Origin: UBA11704 sp964491805
GTDB taxonomy: Bacteria > Patescibacteriota > Minisyncoccia > Phycocordibacterales > UBA5272
Direction: 5' to 3'
Assembly: GCA_964491805.1 (NCBI GenBank)
Contig: CAZBGU010000019.1
Span: forward strand, 1-14,540
DNA length: 14,540 bases
Shown here: one piece after another, positions 1 through 6,450 of the stretch
How positions within the stretch are numbered: the first letter of the stretch is position 1
Layout of the letters: each line of letters opens with the position of its first letter
The notes under the pieces: generated by a model
Database searches by the model: none
The model's input: the letters and a program-made list of their open reading frames with translations, nothing else
Told to the model about the DNA's origin: nothing
Program-made: the position numbers and the translations under genes

Positions 1-115
1 CCCTTATGCACTAAATAACGCACGAACCTTCTGGGAGTTTGATATTGGATTTTATAGTATACGTGTACTAAAGTTTTTTCATCTTGCTGATGAGATAAAG
101 GAAAGAAAGTTTTGA
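1..115 (+). CDS. 3' end of an unidentified protein (5' truncated by window edge)
   Basis: An open frame enters from the left edge (first full codon at base 2) and ends at TGA 113-115, giving 37 visible residues that start PYALNNARTF and end EIKERKF. The tail is aromatic and hydrophobic in the middle and charged at the end. It is too short to assign to a family. Position and strand suggest it is the gene before the 130-residue protein at 230-622, and nothing like a terminator follows it. Confidence 0.5.
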   Translation, partial: PYALNNARTFWEFDIGFYSIRVLKFFHLADEIKERKF

Positions 116-117
116 TA

Positions 118-146
118 TTGTTTTAGAACGATAAAGGCTGTATATT
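118..146 (+). promoter_or_regulatory. Candidate sigma-70-type promoter upstream of the 130-residue protein
   Basis: TTGTTT at 118-123 and TATATT at 141-146 are separated by 17 bases, the optimal spacing. Transcription would begin near 153 and give a leader of about 77 bases before the ATG at 230. It competes with the closer -10 hexamer at 218-223. AT-rich sequence makes chance matches common. Confidence 0.35.
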
Positions 147-217
147 TTTTAACACTTACTACCTAGCATTTACCCTACAGTCCTCGTTCTCCACTATCAT
201 CCCTTCTTTAATATTTG

Positions 218-223
218 TATACT
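218..223 (+). promoter_or_regulatory. -10 hexamer (TATACT) 6 bases before the start codon
   Basis: TATACT lies 6 bases before the ATG at 230, so a transcript from it would begin at or next to the start codon. No clear -35 is visible 17 bases upstream. The arrangement recurs at rpoA (4246), dnaJ (10080) and the SPFH gene (12733). Confidence 0.4.
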
Positions 224-229
224 AGTAGT

Positions 230-622
230 ATGGAACATGAAGCATCATTTCTTTCAATTGCAGTAGGGGATACTTCGACACTTATTAATTATATTGTTGA
301 CGGGCATATTCTCGTGTCACATGTTCACCCTGTTGGGTATAAGCATATCGAAGCAGAAGGAATGAGCGTTATTGCTGGGTCAAAGTTCGTTGACGGTGTT
401 TTGTATACACTCGAGTTTATCTCTTTACACGATAGAATCCCTACTCAATTTAAACTAATTGCTCCTCGATATGCTACATGGATAGGTGAAACAGTAGAAG
501 GTATATCTTATACACAGTTCTTCACAGGAGGAGTTCCAATAAGTGTTACACTAGAAGGCATAAAGGACGTTCCTCTTTCATATGCAAGACATTCGCAAAC
601 CATACACTCGTTCAAGGTCTAG
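230..622 (+). CDS. Conserved-looking hypothetical protein, 130 aa, possibly actin-like-fold related
   Basis: The product is not confidently recognised. The frame opens at a TTG at 215, but the ATG at 230 is preferred because TATACT at 218-223 would start transcription at about 230. The N-terminal part contains VGDTSTLINYIVDG followed by HVHPVGYKHIE. This resembles the phosphate-binding segment and following strand of FtsA/PilM-type actin-like proteins (D-x-G-x-x-T, then an I-P-V-G-x-x-x-I-like stretch), but the key aspartate appears to be absent (AVGDTS) and the length is about a third of those families. No signal peptide or membrane segment is evident. The 3' end overlaps the next gene by 41 bases in another frame, implying co-transcription and possibly translational coupling with the baseplate-J-like protein. 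Confidence 0.65.
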   Translation: MEHEASFLSIAVGDTSTLINYIVDGHILVSHVHPVGYKHIEAEGMSVIAGSKFVDGVLYTLEFISLHDRIPTQFKLIAPRYATWIGETVEGISYTQFFTGGVPISVTLEGIKDVPLSYARHSQTIHSFKV

Positions 623-1991
623 TAACGATCTACAATCACGTGTAGAGCAGTTTGAAGCTGCTCGATATAGAAGAGAAGAATACGATGACGACCCTGTCCG
701 TATACCTGTCAAAAAAACAAGAAGAGATCTGAGTTCCATGGATATGTACCCAAGAAGAAACAGAGAAGAGGATCTCTATGAAGATATTTCAGAAGACGAT
801 GGTGGGCCAAGGCTGCCTCCAAGAAGGGAAATACGCGCTCCACGCCAAGTGAGGAGGAGGTCATCCATCTCTACCTTAATGTTTATCGTGGTAATGATTT
901 TTTTAATTGTTGGAGTTTCCTTGTATACTTACGTTTTTGATAGTGCGACCATTACGATTATTCCAAAATATAAGGACGTAGCTTCCATCAGTCAGCCATT
1001 TCTTTTTACGAAGGAAGGTGGTACAAGTACTGCGAGCATTCCATTTGTAATTGATTCGACGTCGATCACAAAAACCAAAACTCTAACACTCTCAGAATCA
1101 AGAAAAGTTGAGTCGAAAGCATCTGGTAAAATCACTGTGTATAACAATTATGATAGTAATCCTCAAAAGCTTATCAAGAACACACGTTTTGAATCATCTA
1201 AAGGAAAGATTTATCGTATCAACCAGTCAATTGAGGTTCCTGGCAAAAAAGGCTCAACACCAGGAAGTGTAGAAGTTACAATATATGCAGATAGTAATGG
1301 TGCCGAATACAACATCGATGAGGCAACGTTTAGCATCCCTGGATTCAAAGGGACTGTTCGAGAAAATACTTTTTATGCAAAGAGTAAAGGAAAGATAACA
1401 GGGGGTGCGTCAGGTGCTATGGCACTCGCATCTCTTTCTGATCTTAATGCTGCAAAGGATTCGATGGCAATTGAGCTTGATAAAGAAATTCGTTCCGAAA
1501 TCCAGAAAGTGAAGAGAGATGGGTATATACCAATGTACTCTGCAGTTGAAGTGACATATGAAGACAATGAGTCTGAAGTTCTTCAGGGAATGACAGGTGT
1601 ATACAAGGTTACAGCAACAGGGAACCTCATGCTGGCTAAAGGTTCCAAGCTTGCTGAGTCTATCGCAAAGACACTTGGCGACTATGACAATGCTCCGGTA
1701 CGACTTACTAGTACTGAAAATGTAACGTTTACAAGAAAAGACTCTGACCATGTAACAAGTAGCAGTACGATATCTATCCTAGTTGAAGGTAAACCTCGTG
1801 TTGTTTGGGAGAGTGATGCTGATGCAATCAAAGAAATGGTACGTGGGAAAAGTAGAAGTGACTTTAAGCCACTCATGAAGACTGTGAACTCCATTGAAAG
1901 TGCAGAAATTAGTTTTTCACCAATGTGGCTTTCACATTTTCCAAGTGACCTCACTAAACTTGTTGTGAAGGAGTCTTTGCCTAAGCGTTGA
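582..1991 (+). CDS. Baseplate-J-like membrane-anchored protein, 469 aa
   Basis: Residues 1-95 are hydrophilic, very rich in Arg, Asp and Glu, and probably cytoplasmic and disordered. One membrane segment follows at about 96-119 (core LMFIVVMIFLIVGVSLY), with an Arg cluster just before it (RRRS), so the N-terminus is predicted inside and the rest outside. Residues about 175-280 carry the pattern seen in baseplate J-like proteins of Patescibacteria: SGKITVYNNY, then NTRF, YRINQSIEVPG, YADSNGAEYNI and FSIPGFKG. The remaining C-terminal part is a mixed strand/helix region without a recognised motif. The family is named after a phage baseplate component, but these anchored versions sit in chromosomal contexts and their function is unknown; a surface structural role is inference. 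The start lies inside the preceding gene with no Shine-Dalgarno, and the gene ends at TGA, 40 bases before infA. Confidence 0.75.
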   Translation: MQDIRKPYTRSRSSNDLQSRVEQFEAARYRREEYDDDPVRIPVKKTRRDLSSMDMYPRRNREEDLYEDISEDDGGPRLPPRREIRAPRQVRRRSSISTLMFIVVMIFLIVGVSLYTYVFDSATITIIPKYKDVASISQPFLFTKEGGTSTASIPFVIDSTSITKTKTLTLSESRKVESKASGKITVYNNYDSNPQKLIKNTRFESSKGKIYRINQSIEVPGKKGSTPGSVEVTIYADSNGAEYNIDEATFSIPGFKGTVRENTFYAKSKGKITGGASGAMALASLSDLNAAKDSMAIELDKEIRSEIQKVKRDGYIPMYSAVEVTYEDNESEVLQGMTGVYKVTATGNLMLAKGSKLAESIAKTLGDYDNAPVRLTSTENVTFTRKDSDHVTSSSTISILVEGKPRVVWESDADAIKEMVRGKSRSDFKPLMKTVNSIESAEISFSPMWLSHFPSDLTKLVVKESLPKR

Positions 1992-2015
1992 TAATTAAGC
2001 TGTATTCTGATACAC

Positions 2016-2021
2016 TACAAT
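2016..2021 (+). promoter_or_regulatory. -10 hexamer (TACAAT) of infA
   Basis: TACAAT ends 10 bases before the infA ATG. An overlapping alternative is an extended -10, TG-A-TACACT at 2008-2016, ending 15 bases before it. Either would give a leader of only a few bases, and the intervening bases contain no purine-rich ribosome binding site. Confidence 0.35.
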
Positions 2022-2031
2022 CCTCTTACCT

Positions 2032-2253
2032 ATGGACGAAAACGAAACAGAAGATATTGAAACAACAGAAGGGCGTGTCATTGAGGCGCTTCCAAGTACG
2101 CTCTTTCGAGTTGAAACTGGTGCTGGTAAGGTGCTCATCTCTTATCTCGGAGGTCGTATGCGTGTTCACAAGATTAAAGTACTTGTTGGAGATAAAGTTC
2201 TTGTACAAGTTGATCCGTATGGAGGTAAAGGTAGAATCATAAAGAGACTCTAG
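2032..2253 (+). CDS. infA: Translation initiation factor IF-1
   Basis: This 73-residue OB-fold protein binds the A site of the small ribosomal subunit during initiation together with IF2 and IF3. The family pattern is clear: EGRVIEALPSTLFRVE, then ISYLGGRMRVHKIKVLVGDKV and a C-terminal DPYGGKGRIIKR. Length equals the usual 70-75 residues. The first ten residues are acidic (MDENETEDIE), a slight extension over many IF1 proteins. It opens the ribosomal cluster, but the usual secY, adk and map genes are not upstream; the baseplate-J-like gene is. A shadow frame covers the same bases and is not a gene. Confidence 0.95.
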   Translation: MDENETEDIETTEGRVIEALPSTLFRVETGAGKVLISYLGGRMRVHKIKVLVGDKVLVQVDPYGGKGRIIKRL

Positions 2254-2338
2254 GAGCAGCTGTTAGCATATAGCACGTAGAATGTAACCTAATACAAAAT
2301 ACGCTCAGTATACTTTTTGCTACAGGCCACCTCAGGAT

Positions 2339-2367
2339 TTGCATTATTTATAAAGGTATAGTATAAT
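2339..2367 (+). promoter_or_regulatory. Sigma-70-type promoter of rpmJ and the ribosomal cluster
   Basis: TTGCAT at 2339-2344 and TATAAT at 2362-2367 are separated by exactly 17 bases. This is one of the best promoter matches in the window. Transcription would start near 2374, leaving a leader of about 10 bases before the rpmJ ATG at 2384. The 130-base infA-rpmJ gap otherwise shows no gene or strong hairpin. The same -35 (TTGCAT) is used ahead of rpoA. Confidence 0.6.
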
Positions 2368-2383
2368 TTAACCCACATTTCTC

Positions 2384-2497
2384 ATGAAAGTAAGATCATC
2401 AGTCAAGACAATCTGTTCTAAATGCCAAATGCTTAAGCGTGGTGGTGTTCTTCGTGTAATTTGTGAGAACCCTAAGCACAAACAAGCTCAAGGCTAA
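2384..2497 (+). CDS. rpmJ: 50S ribosomal protein L36 (bL36)
   Basis: This 37-codon gene encodes a peptide starting MKVRSSVKTICSKCQMLKRG and ending in NPKHKQAQG. It is the full length of bL36. The zinc-ribbon ligands are present: Cys11, Cys14, Cys27 and His32. The protein binds 23S rRNA on the large subunit. The infA-rpmJ-rpsM order is the usual one in bacteria, which supports the call independently. A strong promoter at 2339-2367 lies directly upstream and no Shine-Dalgarno is present. Confidence 0.95.
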   Translation: MKVRSSVKTICSKCQMLKRGGVLRVICENPKHKQAQG

Positions 2498-2556
2498 ATT
2501 TTTAAAAGTATTTGTATTTCTATAACCTAGTACTACATCCTTAACATCCAAACTCT

Positions 2557-2937
2557 ATGCGTATCTCCGGTATTACACTTCCAGAAAACAAAAGACTCGA
2601 AATCGCTCTTACTGCGGTATATGGAGTTGGACGACCACGAGCTCGCATGATCATTGAGAAGCTTGGACTTGATCTTGGAATGAGAACTACTGAGCTTACT
2701 GCAGATGAGGAAAATCTCATTCGACGTGAGATTGAGCTTTTTAAGACAGAAGGTGATCTTAAGCGCGAGGTCCAGCAGAACATTAAGCGATTGAAGGATA
2801 TCAAGGCGTATCGTGGCATCCGCCATATTCGTCACCTTCCATCACGTGGACAACGAACAAAGACAAACAGTCGAACTGTCAGAGGTAACGTTCGTCGTAC
2901 CATGGGAAGCGGACGTCGTAAGACTGAGAAGACCTAA
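2557..2937 (+). CDS. rpsM: 30S ribosomal protein S13 (uS13)
   Basis: S13 sits in the head of the small subunit and contacts the P-site tRNA and the large subunit. The 126-residue product shows the family pattern: MRISGITLPENKRLEIALT at the start with YGVGR (helix-two-turns-helix), then IKAYRGIRHIRHLPSRGQRTKTNSRT near residues 85-110 and a basic C-terminal tail (GSGRRKTEKT). Length is normal. It lies 59 bases after rpmJ with no clear ribosome binding site. A TATAAC at 2521-2526 is possible but not convincing. Frames on the opposite strand are shadows. Confidence 0.96.
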   Translation: MRISGITLPENKRLEIALTAVYGVGRPRARMIIEKLGLDLGMRTTELTADEENLIRREIELFKTEGDLKREVQQNIKRLKDIKAYRGIRHIRHLPSRGQRTKTNSRTVRGNVRRTMGSGRRKTEKT

Positions 2938-2970
2938 AAACTCACCTAACGAACTAATTTATACAAATAT

Positions 2971-3405
2971 ATGGGAAAGAAACGAATCGTAAAAAAGAAT
3001 AGCTCCGGAGTTGATAGTGCTCTTAAAGCACGTTCTCTTGCTCGAGCTATTAAGAAGAAAATTGTAGAAGGTACTCTTTTTGTGGAGTCTTCATACAATA
3101 ACACTCGATTGTCACTAGCTGACAGAATGGGCAATGTAATTGCCTGGTCTTCATCGGGAGCTCTTGGTTTTAAGGGTGCAAAAAAAGGTACACCTTTTGC
3201 TGCATCAAAAATTGGAGAGCTTATTGGTGAAAAGGCGCAACAGTTTGGAATCAAAGAAGTTAACGTTGTTGTTAAGGGAGTTGGTTCTGGGCGTGAGTCT
3301 GCTATCCGAGGTTTTTCAACTTTCGGTGTAGACATTGTTTCAATTATTGATAAGACGCCAGTTCCTCACAACGGCCCTAAGCCTCGTAAGCCTCGTCACA
3401 TTTAA
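2971..3405 (+). CDS. rpsK: 30S ribosomal protein S11 (uS11)
   Basis: S11 lies on the platform of the small subunit near the mRNA exit. Its 144 residues include the typical SSYNNTRLSLADRMGNVIAW segment, GFKGAKKGTPFAA, and VVVKGVGSGRESAIRGF. The usual ending with PHNG is present (VPHNGPKPRKPRHI), although the final residues differ from the common RRRRV type tail. The N-terminus has a basic extension of about 30 residues. A TATACA at 2960-2965 stands 5 bases before the ATG. The stop is followed after only 5 bases by rpsD. Confidence 0.96.
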   Translation: MGKKRIVKKNSSGVDSALKARSLARAIKKKIVEGTLFVESSYNNTRLSLADRMGNVIAWSSSGALGFKGAKKGTPFAASKIGELIGEKAQQFGIKEVNVVVKGVGSGRESAIRGFSTFGVDIVSIIDKTPVPHNGPKPRKPRHI

Positions 3406-3410
3406 TCACT

Positions 3411-4031
3411 ATGAGTAGAATAACCTGTAAAACTTGTCGCCGTCTTGGAGAGTCACTTTGTGGCCGCGAGAAGTGTGCTTTTAAGAAGCGCCCTTATGCT
3501 CCGGGAAAACTTGATAGTGAGCGCAAGCACCGTTCTGGTGTTTCAGAATACGGTGAACAGCTTCGTGCAAAGCAGAAAATGCGTCATACTTATGGACTTA
3601 TGGAGAAGCAGTTTGCTATGTATGTTAAGCGAGCAACTGCAACACATGAGACAGGTGAAGGTTCGGTATCTCCTGCACTTAATCTTGCACGACAGCTTGA
3701 GTCACGTCTCGATAATATTGTATATCGTGCTGGTTTTGCTCAAACTCGCGCACTCGCTCGACAGATGGTTTCTCATGGACACATCACCGTTAACGGTCGT
3801 CGTATTAATATCGCTTCACATCAGGTCAAGGTTGGGGATGTTGTTGCTATCCGTGAGGGTAGTAAATCCACAAAATTGTTTACTGGTCTTGAGGAGAAAT
3901 TAACCGCACTTGCTCCAAGTTATGTCCTCACCGTTGACCCTAAGGCCTTTTCTGCGCAAGTAAAGGCAGAGGTTCGTGAAGTAGAGGGGATGTTCGATAC
4001 ACAGAAGGTTCTCGAGTATTATTCACGTTAA
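3411..4031 (+). CDS. rpsD: 30S ribosomal protein S4 (uS4)
   Basis: S4 is a primary assembly protein that nucleates 16S rRNA folding and contacts the mRNA entry channel. The 206-residue product is full length. It belongs to the zinc-binding (C+) type, with Cys6, Cys9, Cys17 and Cys22 in the N-terminus. An S4 RNA-binding domain follows at about 94-160, including SRLDNIVYRAGFAQTRALAR and QMVSHGHITVNGRRINIAS. The start is 5 bases after the rpsK stop, leaving no room for an independent ribosome binding site, so translational coupling or leaderless-like initiation is inferred. In well studied bacteria S4 represses the alpha operon; whether it does so here is unknown. Confidence 0.97.
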   Translation: MSRITCKTCRRLGESLCGREKCAFKKRPYAPGKLDSERKHRSGVSEYGEQLRAKQKMRHTYGLMEKQFAMYVKRATATHETGEGSVSPALNLARQLESRLDNIVYRAGFAQTRALARQMVSHGHITVNGRRINIASHQVKVGDVVAIREGSKSTKLFTGLEEKLTALAPSYVLTVDPKAFSAQVKAEVREVEGMFDTQKVLEYYSR

Positions 4032-4151
4032 TTCAGAAGGGAAGATGAACAGATAATTGTGTCAGTTGACTTGGTTCCAAATAGTAAGGCAGCTCGACAT
4101 TAGTTTCTTTTTACTTTACTCGGTATTACTGAATTTTCCACTAACACATAC

Positions 4152-4180
4152 TTGCATGTTTTGCAATTATGCGTTAGAAT
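4152..4180 (+). promoter_or_regulatory. Upstream promoter of rpoA
   Basis: TTGCAT at 4152-4157 and TAGAAT at 4175-4180 are separated by exactly 17 bases. Transcription would start near 4187 and give a leader of about 74 bases before rpoA. The leader contains a small hairpin (4184-4205). The rpsD-rpoA gap is the longest in the ribosomal cluster (229 bases), and no terminator is seen in it. Confidence 0.5.
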
Positions 4181-4183
4181 AAA

Positions 4184-4205
4184 GCAACTTTACTTATTAA
4201 AGTGC
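4184..4205 (+). repeat. Inverted repeat in the rpoA leader
   Basis: ACTTTA (4187-4192), loop CTTAT, TAAAGT (4198-4203), extended by a GC/GC pair across a one-base bulge. It sits at the predicted start of the transcript from the upstream rpoA promoter. It could be an operator or a 5' stabilising hairpin; at 6-8 pairs it could also be chance. Confidence 0.3.
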
Positions 4206-4245
4206 AAGTTTTGCGTCACAATTACTTCTATTAACCTAAGGATAT

Positions 4246-4251
4246 TATACT
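4246..4251 (+). promoter_or_regulatory. Proximal -10 hexamer (TATACT) of rpoA
   Basis: TATACT ends 9 bases before the rpoA ATG, giving a leader of about 0-3 bases. No good -35 is visible. The bases that follow (TGCATAT before ATG) recur after the TATACT of the SPFH gene at 12733. Confidence 0.4.
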
Positions 4252-4260
4252 ATTGCATAT

Positions 4261-5226
4261 ATGTCTTCACATTCCATCATTTTGCCATCAAAGCCAAGAA
4301 TTGTTAAGGAAGATGCCGTTTCAGGTGTTTACGAGATTGACGGACTTTATCCAGGATATGGTCATACACTCGGTAACTCTCTACGTCGTATTATTCTTTC
4401 ATCTATCCCTGGTGCTTCAATTACGGCATTGTCTATAGATGGAGTAAAACATGAGTTCTCTTCAATAGATGGTATCAAGGAAGATGTTATCGCGATCATT
4501 CTCAACCTTAAAAAAACTCGTTTTAAGTTGCATGGTGACGACGCTCAGAAAGCTACCCTTCATATTAAGGGTGCAAAAACAGTTACGGCAGGAAATATTT
4601 CCATTCCTTCACAGCTCGAAGTAATGAATCCTGATCAGTATATTTGTGAATCAACTGCTAAGGATATTGACTTGGCTATCGAAATTACAGTTGAGAAGGG
4701 GCTCGGGTACATTCCTCGAGAAGTTCTTCAGAAGGAGAAAGCGGATATTGGAACTATTTTTCTTGACGCTTCTTTTACCCCAATTCGTCGAGCTAGTTAC
4801 GAGGTAGAGAACATGCGTGTTGGTGATCGTACTGACCACAACCGTCTCCGTGTTACAATTGAAACTGATGGTACAGTTACTCCTCGTGATGCTCTTGAGA
4901 GTTCTATCCACACGATGATTACACAGCTTCAATCTGTAGTTGGTTTTAGGGAGCAGGTGATCGACATGCCTAAAGATCAATCACAAGTAACAGTTGTAGA
5001 CAGTACCGAGTCGCTAGATGTTACTGATGCGAGCAAGGTGAAGATAGAGGATCTCGGACTCTCTACTCGCACAGAGAACGCTCTTGTGACTGCTGCTATT
5101 CGTACTGCTGGAGGTTTAGCTAGAAAGAGTGAGGCTGACCTACTCTCGACAGATGGGTTGGGTGAGAAGGGTATTACTGAAATTAAAAAAGCATTAGCAA
5201 ATCTAGGTCTCGAACTTAAGGCGTAA
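4261..5226 (+). CDS. rpoA: DNA-directed RNA polymerase subunit alpha
   Basis: The alpha subunit dimerises to start RNA polymerase assembly, and its C-terminal domain contacts upstream DNA and activators. The 321-residue product has the N-terminal domain (FYP-like GLYPGYGHTLGNSLRRIILSSIPG at about 29-52; later LEVMNPDQYI and FTPIRRASYEVE), an acidic linker at about 235-258, and the C-terminal helix-hairpin-helix domain (IEDLGLSTRTENAL to GLGEKGITEIKKAL). The Arg and Asn of the DNA-contacting R-x-x-N motif are present; the common Cys after the Asn is Ala. Length is normal. Two possible promoters precede it (4152 and 4246). Tandem stops TAA TAG end the gene. Confidence 0.98.
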   Translation: MSSHSIILPSKPRIVKEDAVSGVYEIDGLYPGYGHTLGNSLRRIILSSIPGASITALSIDGVKHEFSSIDGIKEDVIAIILNLKKTRFKLHGDDAQKATLHIKGAKTVTAGNISIPSQLEVMNPDQYICESTAKDIDLAIEITVEKGLGYIPREVLQKEKADIGTIFLDASFTPIRRASYEVENMRVGDRTDHNRLRVTIETDGTVTPRDALESSIHTMITQLQSVVGFREQVIDMPKDQSQVTVVDSTESLDVTDASKVKIEDLGLSTRTENALVTAAIRTAGGLARKSEADLLSTDGLGEKGITEIKKALANLGLELKA

Positions 5227-5265
5227 TAGTTTTAGAGAGAGTGGGAAGATTTATTTACACGACGT

Positions 5266-5619
5266 ATGAAACATCATAAAGCATTCAGAAAATTCGGAAG
5301 GGAAAAGAATCAGCGCAAAGCATTTGTGCGCGGTCTTCTTATTAATCTCATTCGTCATGGACGTATCGAGACAACGCTTGCGCGTGCAAAGGAGATTCGT
5401 CCACTTGTGGAGAAGTTAGTAACGCTTGCTAAGGAAGATACTGTAGCTCGACGACGCCTTGTCATGTCTCGTCTTCTTAATCAGGAGAACGAAGTTAAAC
5501 AGCTCTTTGTGGAATATGCCCCAAAGTTTAAGGACGTTGATGGCGGTTACACGCGTATCCTTAAGCTACCAACACGTCTTTCGGATGGCGCTGAGAAGGC
5601 TGTCATTGAATTCGTTTAA
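5266..5619 (+). CDS. rplQ: 50S ribosomal protein L17 (bL17)
   Basis: L17 binds 23S rRNA near the exit tunnel. The 117-residue product shows the family N-terminus (MKHHKAFRKFGREKNQRKAF), the LIRHGRIETTLARAKEIRPLVEKLVTLAK segment in the first half, and GGYTRILKLPTRLSDGAEKAVIEF at the end. Length is normal. It follows rpoA by 39 bases, the usual order. The gap holds a GA-rich stretch (5234-5251), but this is too far from the ATG and unlike a Shine-Dalgarno. Confidence 0.96.
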   Translation: MKHHKAFRKFGREKNQRKAFVRGLLINLIRHGRIETTLARAKEIRPLVEKLVTLAKEDTVARRRLVMSRLLNQENEVKQLFVEYAPKFKDVDGGYTRILKLPTRLSDGAEKAVIEFV

Positions 5620-5633
5620 TTTATTTTACTACT

Positions 5634-5978
5634 ATGAATCACACAATTGACGCAACAGGAAAGGCACTAGGAAGAATCGCATCAGAAGCTGCGGCTCTTT
5701 TGAATGCAAAAGACAGTGTTAACTTCGTTAAGAACCGAGTAGCAGATATAACTGTTACCGTAACAAACGCAAGTAAGCTTAAAGTAACAGGTAACAAAAT
5801 GAATGAGAGTGTTCATAAGTCATACTCTGGTTACCCAGGTGGACTTAAGGAGATGCCTCTTAAGTACGTAGTTGAGAAGAAGGGCTATGCTGAACTTATT
5901 ACTCATGCTGTAATGGGTATGCTTCCAAAGAATAGACTTCAGGATATTCGTATTAAGAACCTTATTATTAAGGACTAA
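5634..5978 (+). CDS. rplM: 50S ribosomal protein L13 (uL13), short form
   Basis: L13 is an early assembly protein of the large subunit. The recognisable core is DATGKALGRIASEAAALL at 6-23, VTGNKMNESVHKSYSGYPGGLKE in the middle, and AVMGMLPKNRL near 93-103. At 114 residues it lacks roughly 12-15 N-terminal residues and a similar C-terminal stretch compared with the 142-residue E. coli protein. The gene is intact, so this is a compact form and not a broken gene. It starts 14 bases after rplQ without a Shine-Dalgarno and is followed by rpsI, its usual partner. Confidence 0.95.
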   Translation: MNHTIDATGKALGRIASEAAALLNAKDSVNFVKNRVADITVTVTNASKLKVTGNKMNESVHKSYSGYPGGLKEMPLKYVVEKKGYAELITHAVMGMLPKNRLQDIRIKNLIIKD

Positions 5979-5987
5979 CTCCACTCC

Positions 5988-5993
5988 TAGAAT
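5988..5993 (+). promoter_or_regulatory. -10-like hexamer (TAGAAT) ahead of rpsI
   Basis: TAGAAT abuts the ATG at 5994 and lies 6 bases before the ATG at 6000. If it is active, only the 6000 start would be on the mRNA. rpsI is probably also read from upstream with rplM, so this is weak support. Confidence 0.25.
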
Positions 5994-5999
5994 ATGTAT

Positions 6000-6407
6000 A
6001 TGTCAGTAGAAACTAAAAATCGTTATATAGAAGCTGTAGGTCGTCGCAAGACTGCTATTGCTCGTGTTCGTATTACTCCTTCAACCAAGGCATCATTCAT
6101 TGTGAATGATAAGGATGTTAAGGAATACTTTTTCACCGAGGATCTTCAGATGATTGCTCAGGAAGCTATCTCAAAATCAGAGGTTGGTGAGAAGTTCTCT
6201 GTAACCGTTCATGTTATTGGTGGAGGTATTCATGCACAAGCTGAAGCTGTTCGCCATGGGCTTTCACGTACTCTTGTAGAGCGTGATGAGAATATTAAGA
6301 ATACTCTTAAGAAGCTCGGATTCTTGAAGCGTGATTCACGTCAGGTTGAAAGAAAGAAATTCGGCCTCAAGAAAGCTCGTAAGGCTCCAACTTGGTCAAA
6401 GCGTTAA
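6000..6407 (+). CDS. rpsI: 30S ribosomal protein S9 (uS9)
   Basis: S9 sits in the head of the small subunit with its C-terminal tail reaching the P-site tRNA. The 135-residue product has EAVGRRKTAIARVRI near the start, GGGIHAQAEAVRHGLSRTL in the middle, and the invariant C-terminal SKR that touches the P-site tRNA. Two in-frame ATGs lie at 5994 and 6000; the second is chosen because the first adds only Met-Tyr and directly abuts TAGAAT. The difference does not affect the call. The rplM-rpsI gap is about 20 bases. A perfect terminator hairpin begins 7 bases after the stop. Confidence 0.96.
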   Translation: MSVETKNRYIEAVGRRKTAIARVRITPSTKASFIVNDKDVKEYFFTEDLQMIAQEAISKSEVGEKFSVTVHVIGGGIHAQAEAVRHGLSRTLVERDENIKNTLKKLGFLKRDSRQVERKKFGLKKARKAPTWSKR

Positions 6408-6413
6408 TTTTCT

Positions 6414-6445
6414 ACAAAACACTGTCCACACGGACAGTGTTTTGT
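6414..6445 (+). terminator. Terminator hairpin after rpsI
   Basis: A perfect 14-bp stem (6414-6427 with 6432-6445) closes on a four-base ACAC loop. The stem base is A-rich on the left and T-rich on the right, so it can act in both directions. It sits 6 bases after the rpsI stop and marks the end of the ribosomal cluster. Confidence 0.8.
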
Positions 6446-6450
6446 TATCC

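Noticed and set aside
582..622. Frameshift joining the 130-residue protein to the baseplate-J-like protein
   Set aside because: Both frames look complete, the downstream product has a sensible start and charged N-terminus, and no slippery sequence is evident. A simple gene overlap is enough.
1373..1954. Minus-strand open frames opposite the baseplate-J-like gene
   Set aside because: They are shadows of a well supported gene and show no recognisable motif or promoter.
582..1991. Prophage or phage tail region
   Set aside because: Only one baseplate-like gene is present, it has a membrane anchor, and the neighbours are ribosomal genes.
4060..4095. tRNA-like fragment (GGTTCCAAAT resembles a T-arm)
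   Set aside because: No matching acceptor or anticodon stems can be formed around it.
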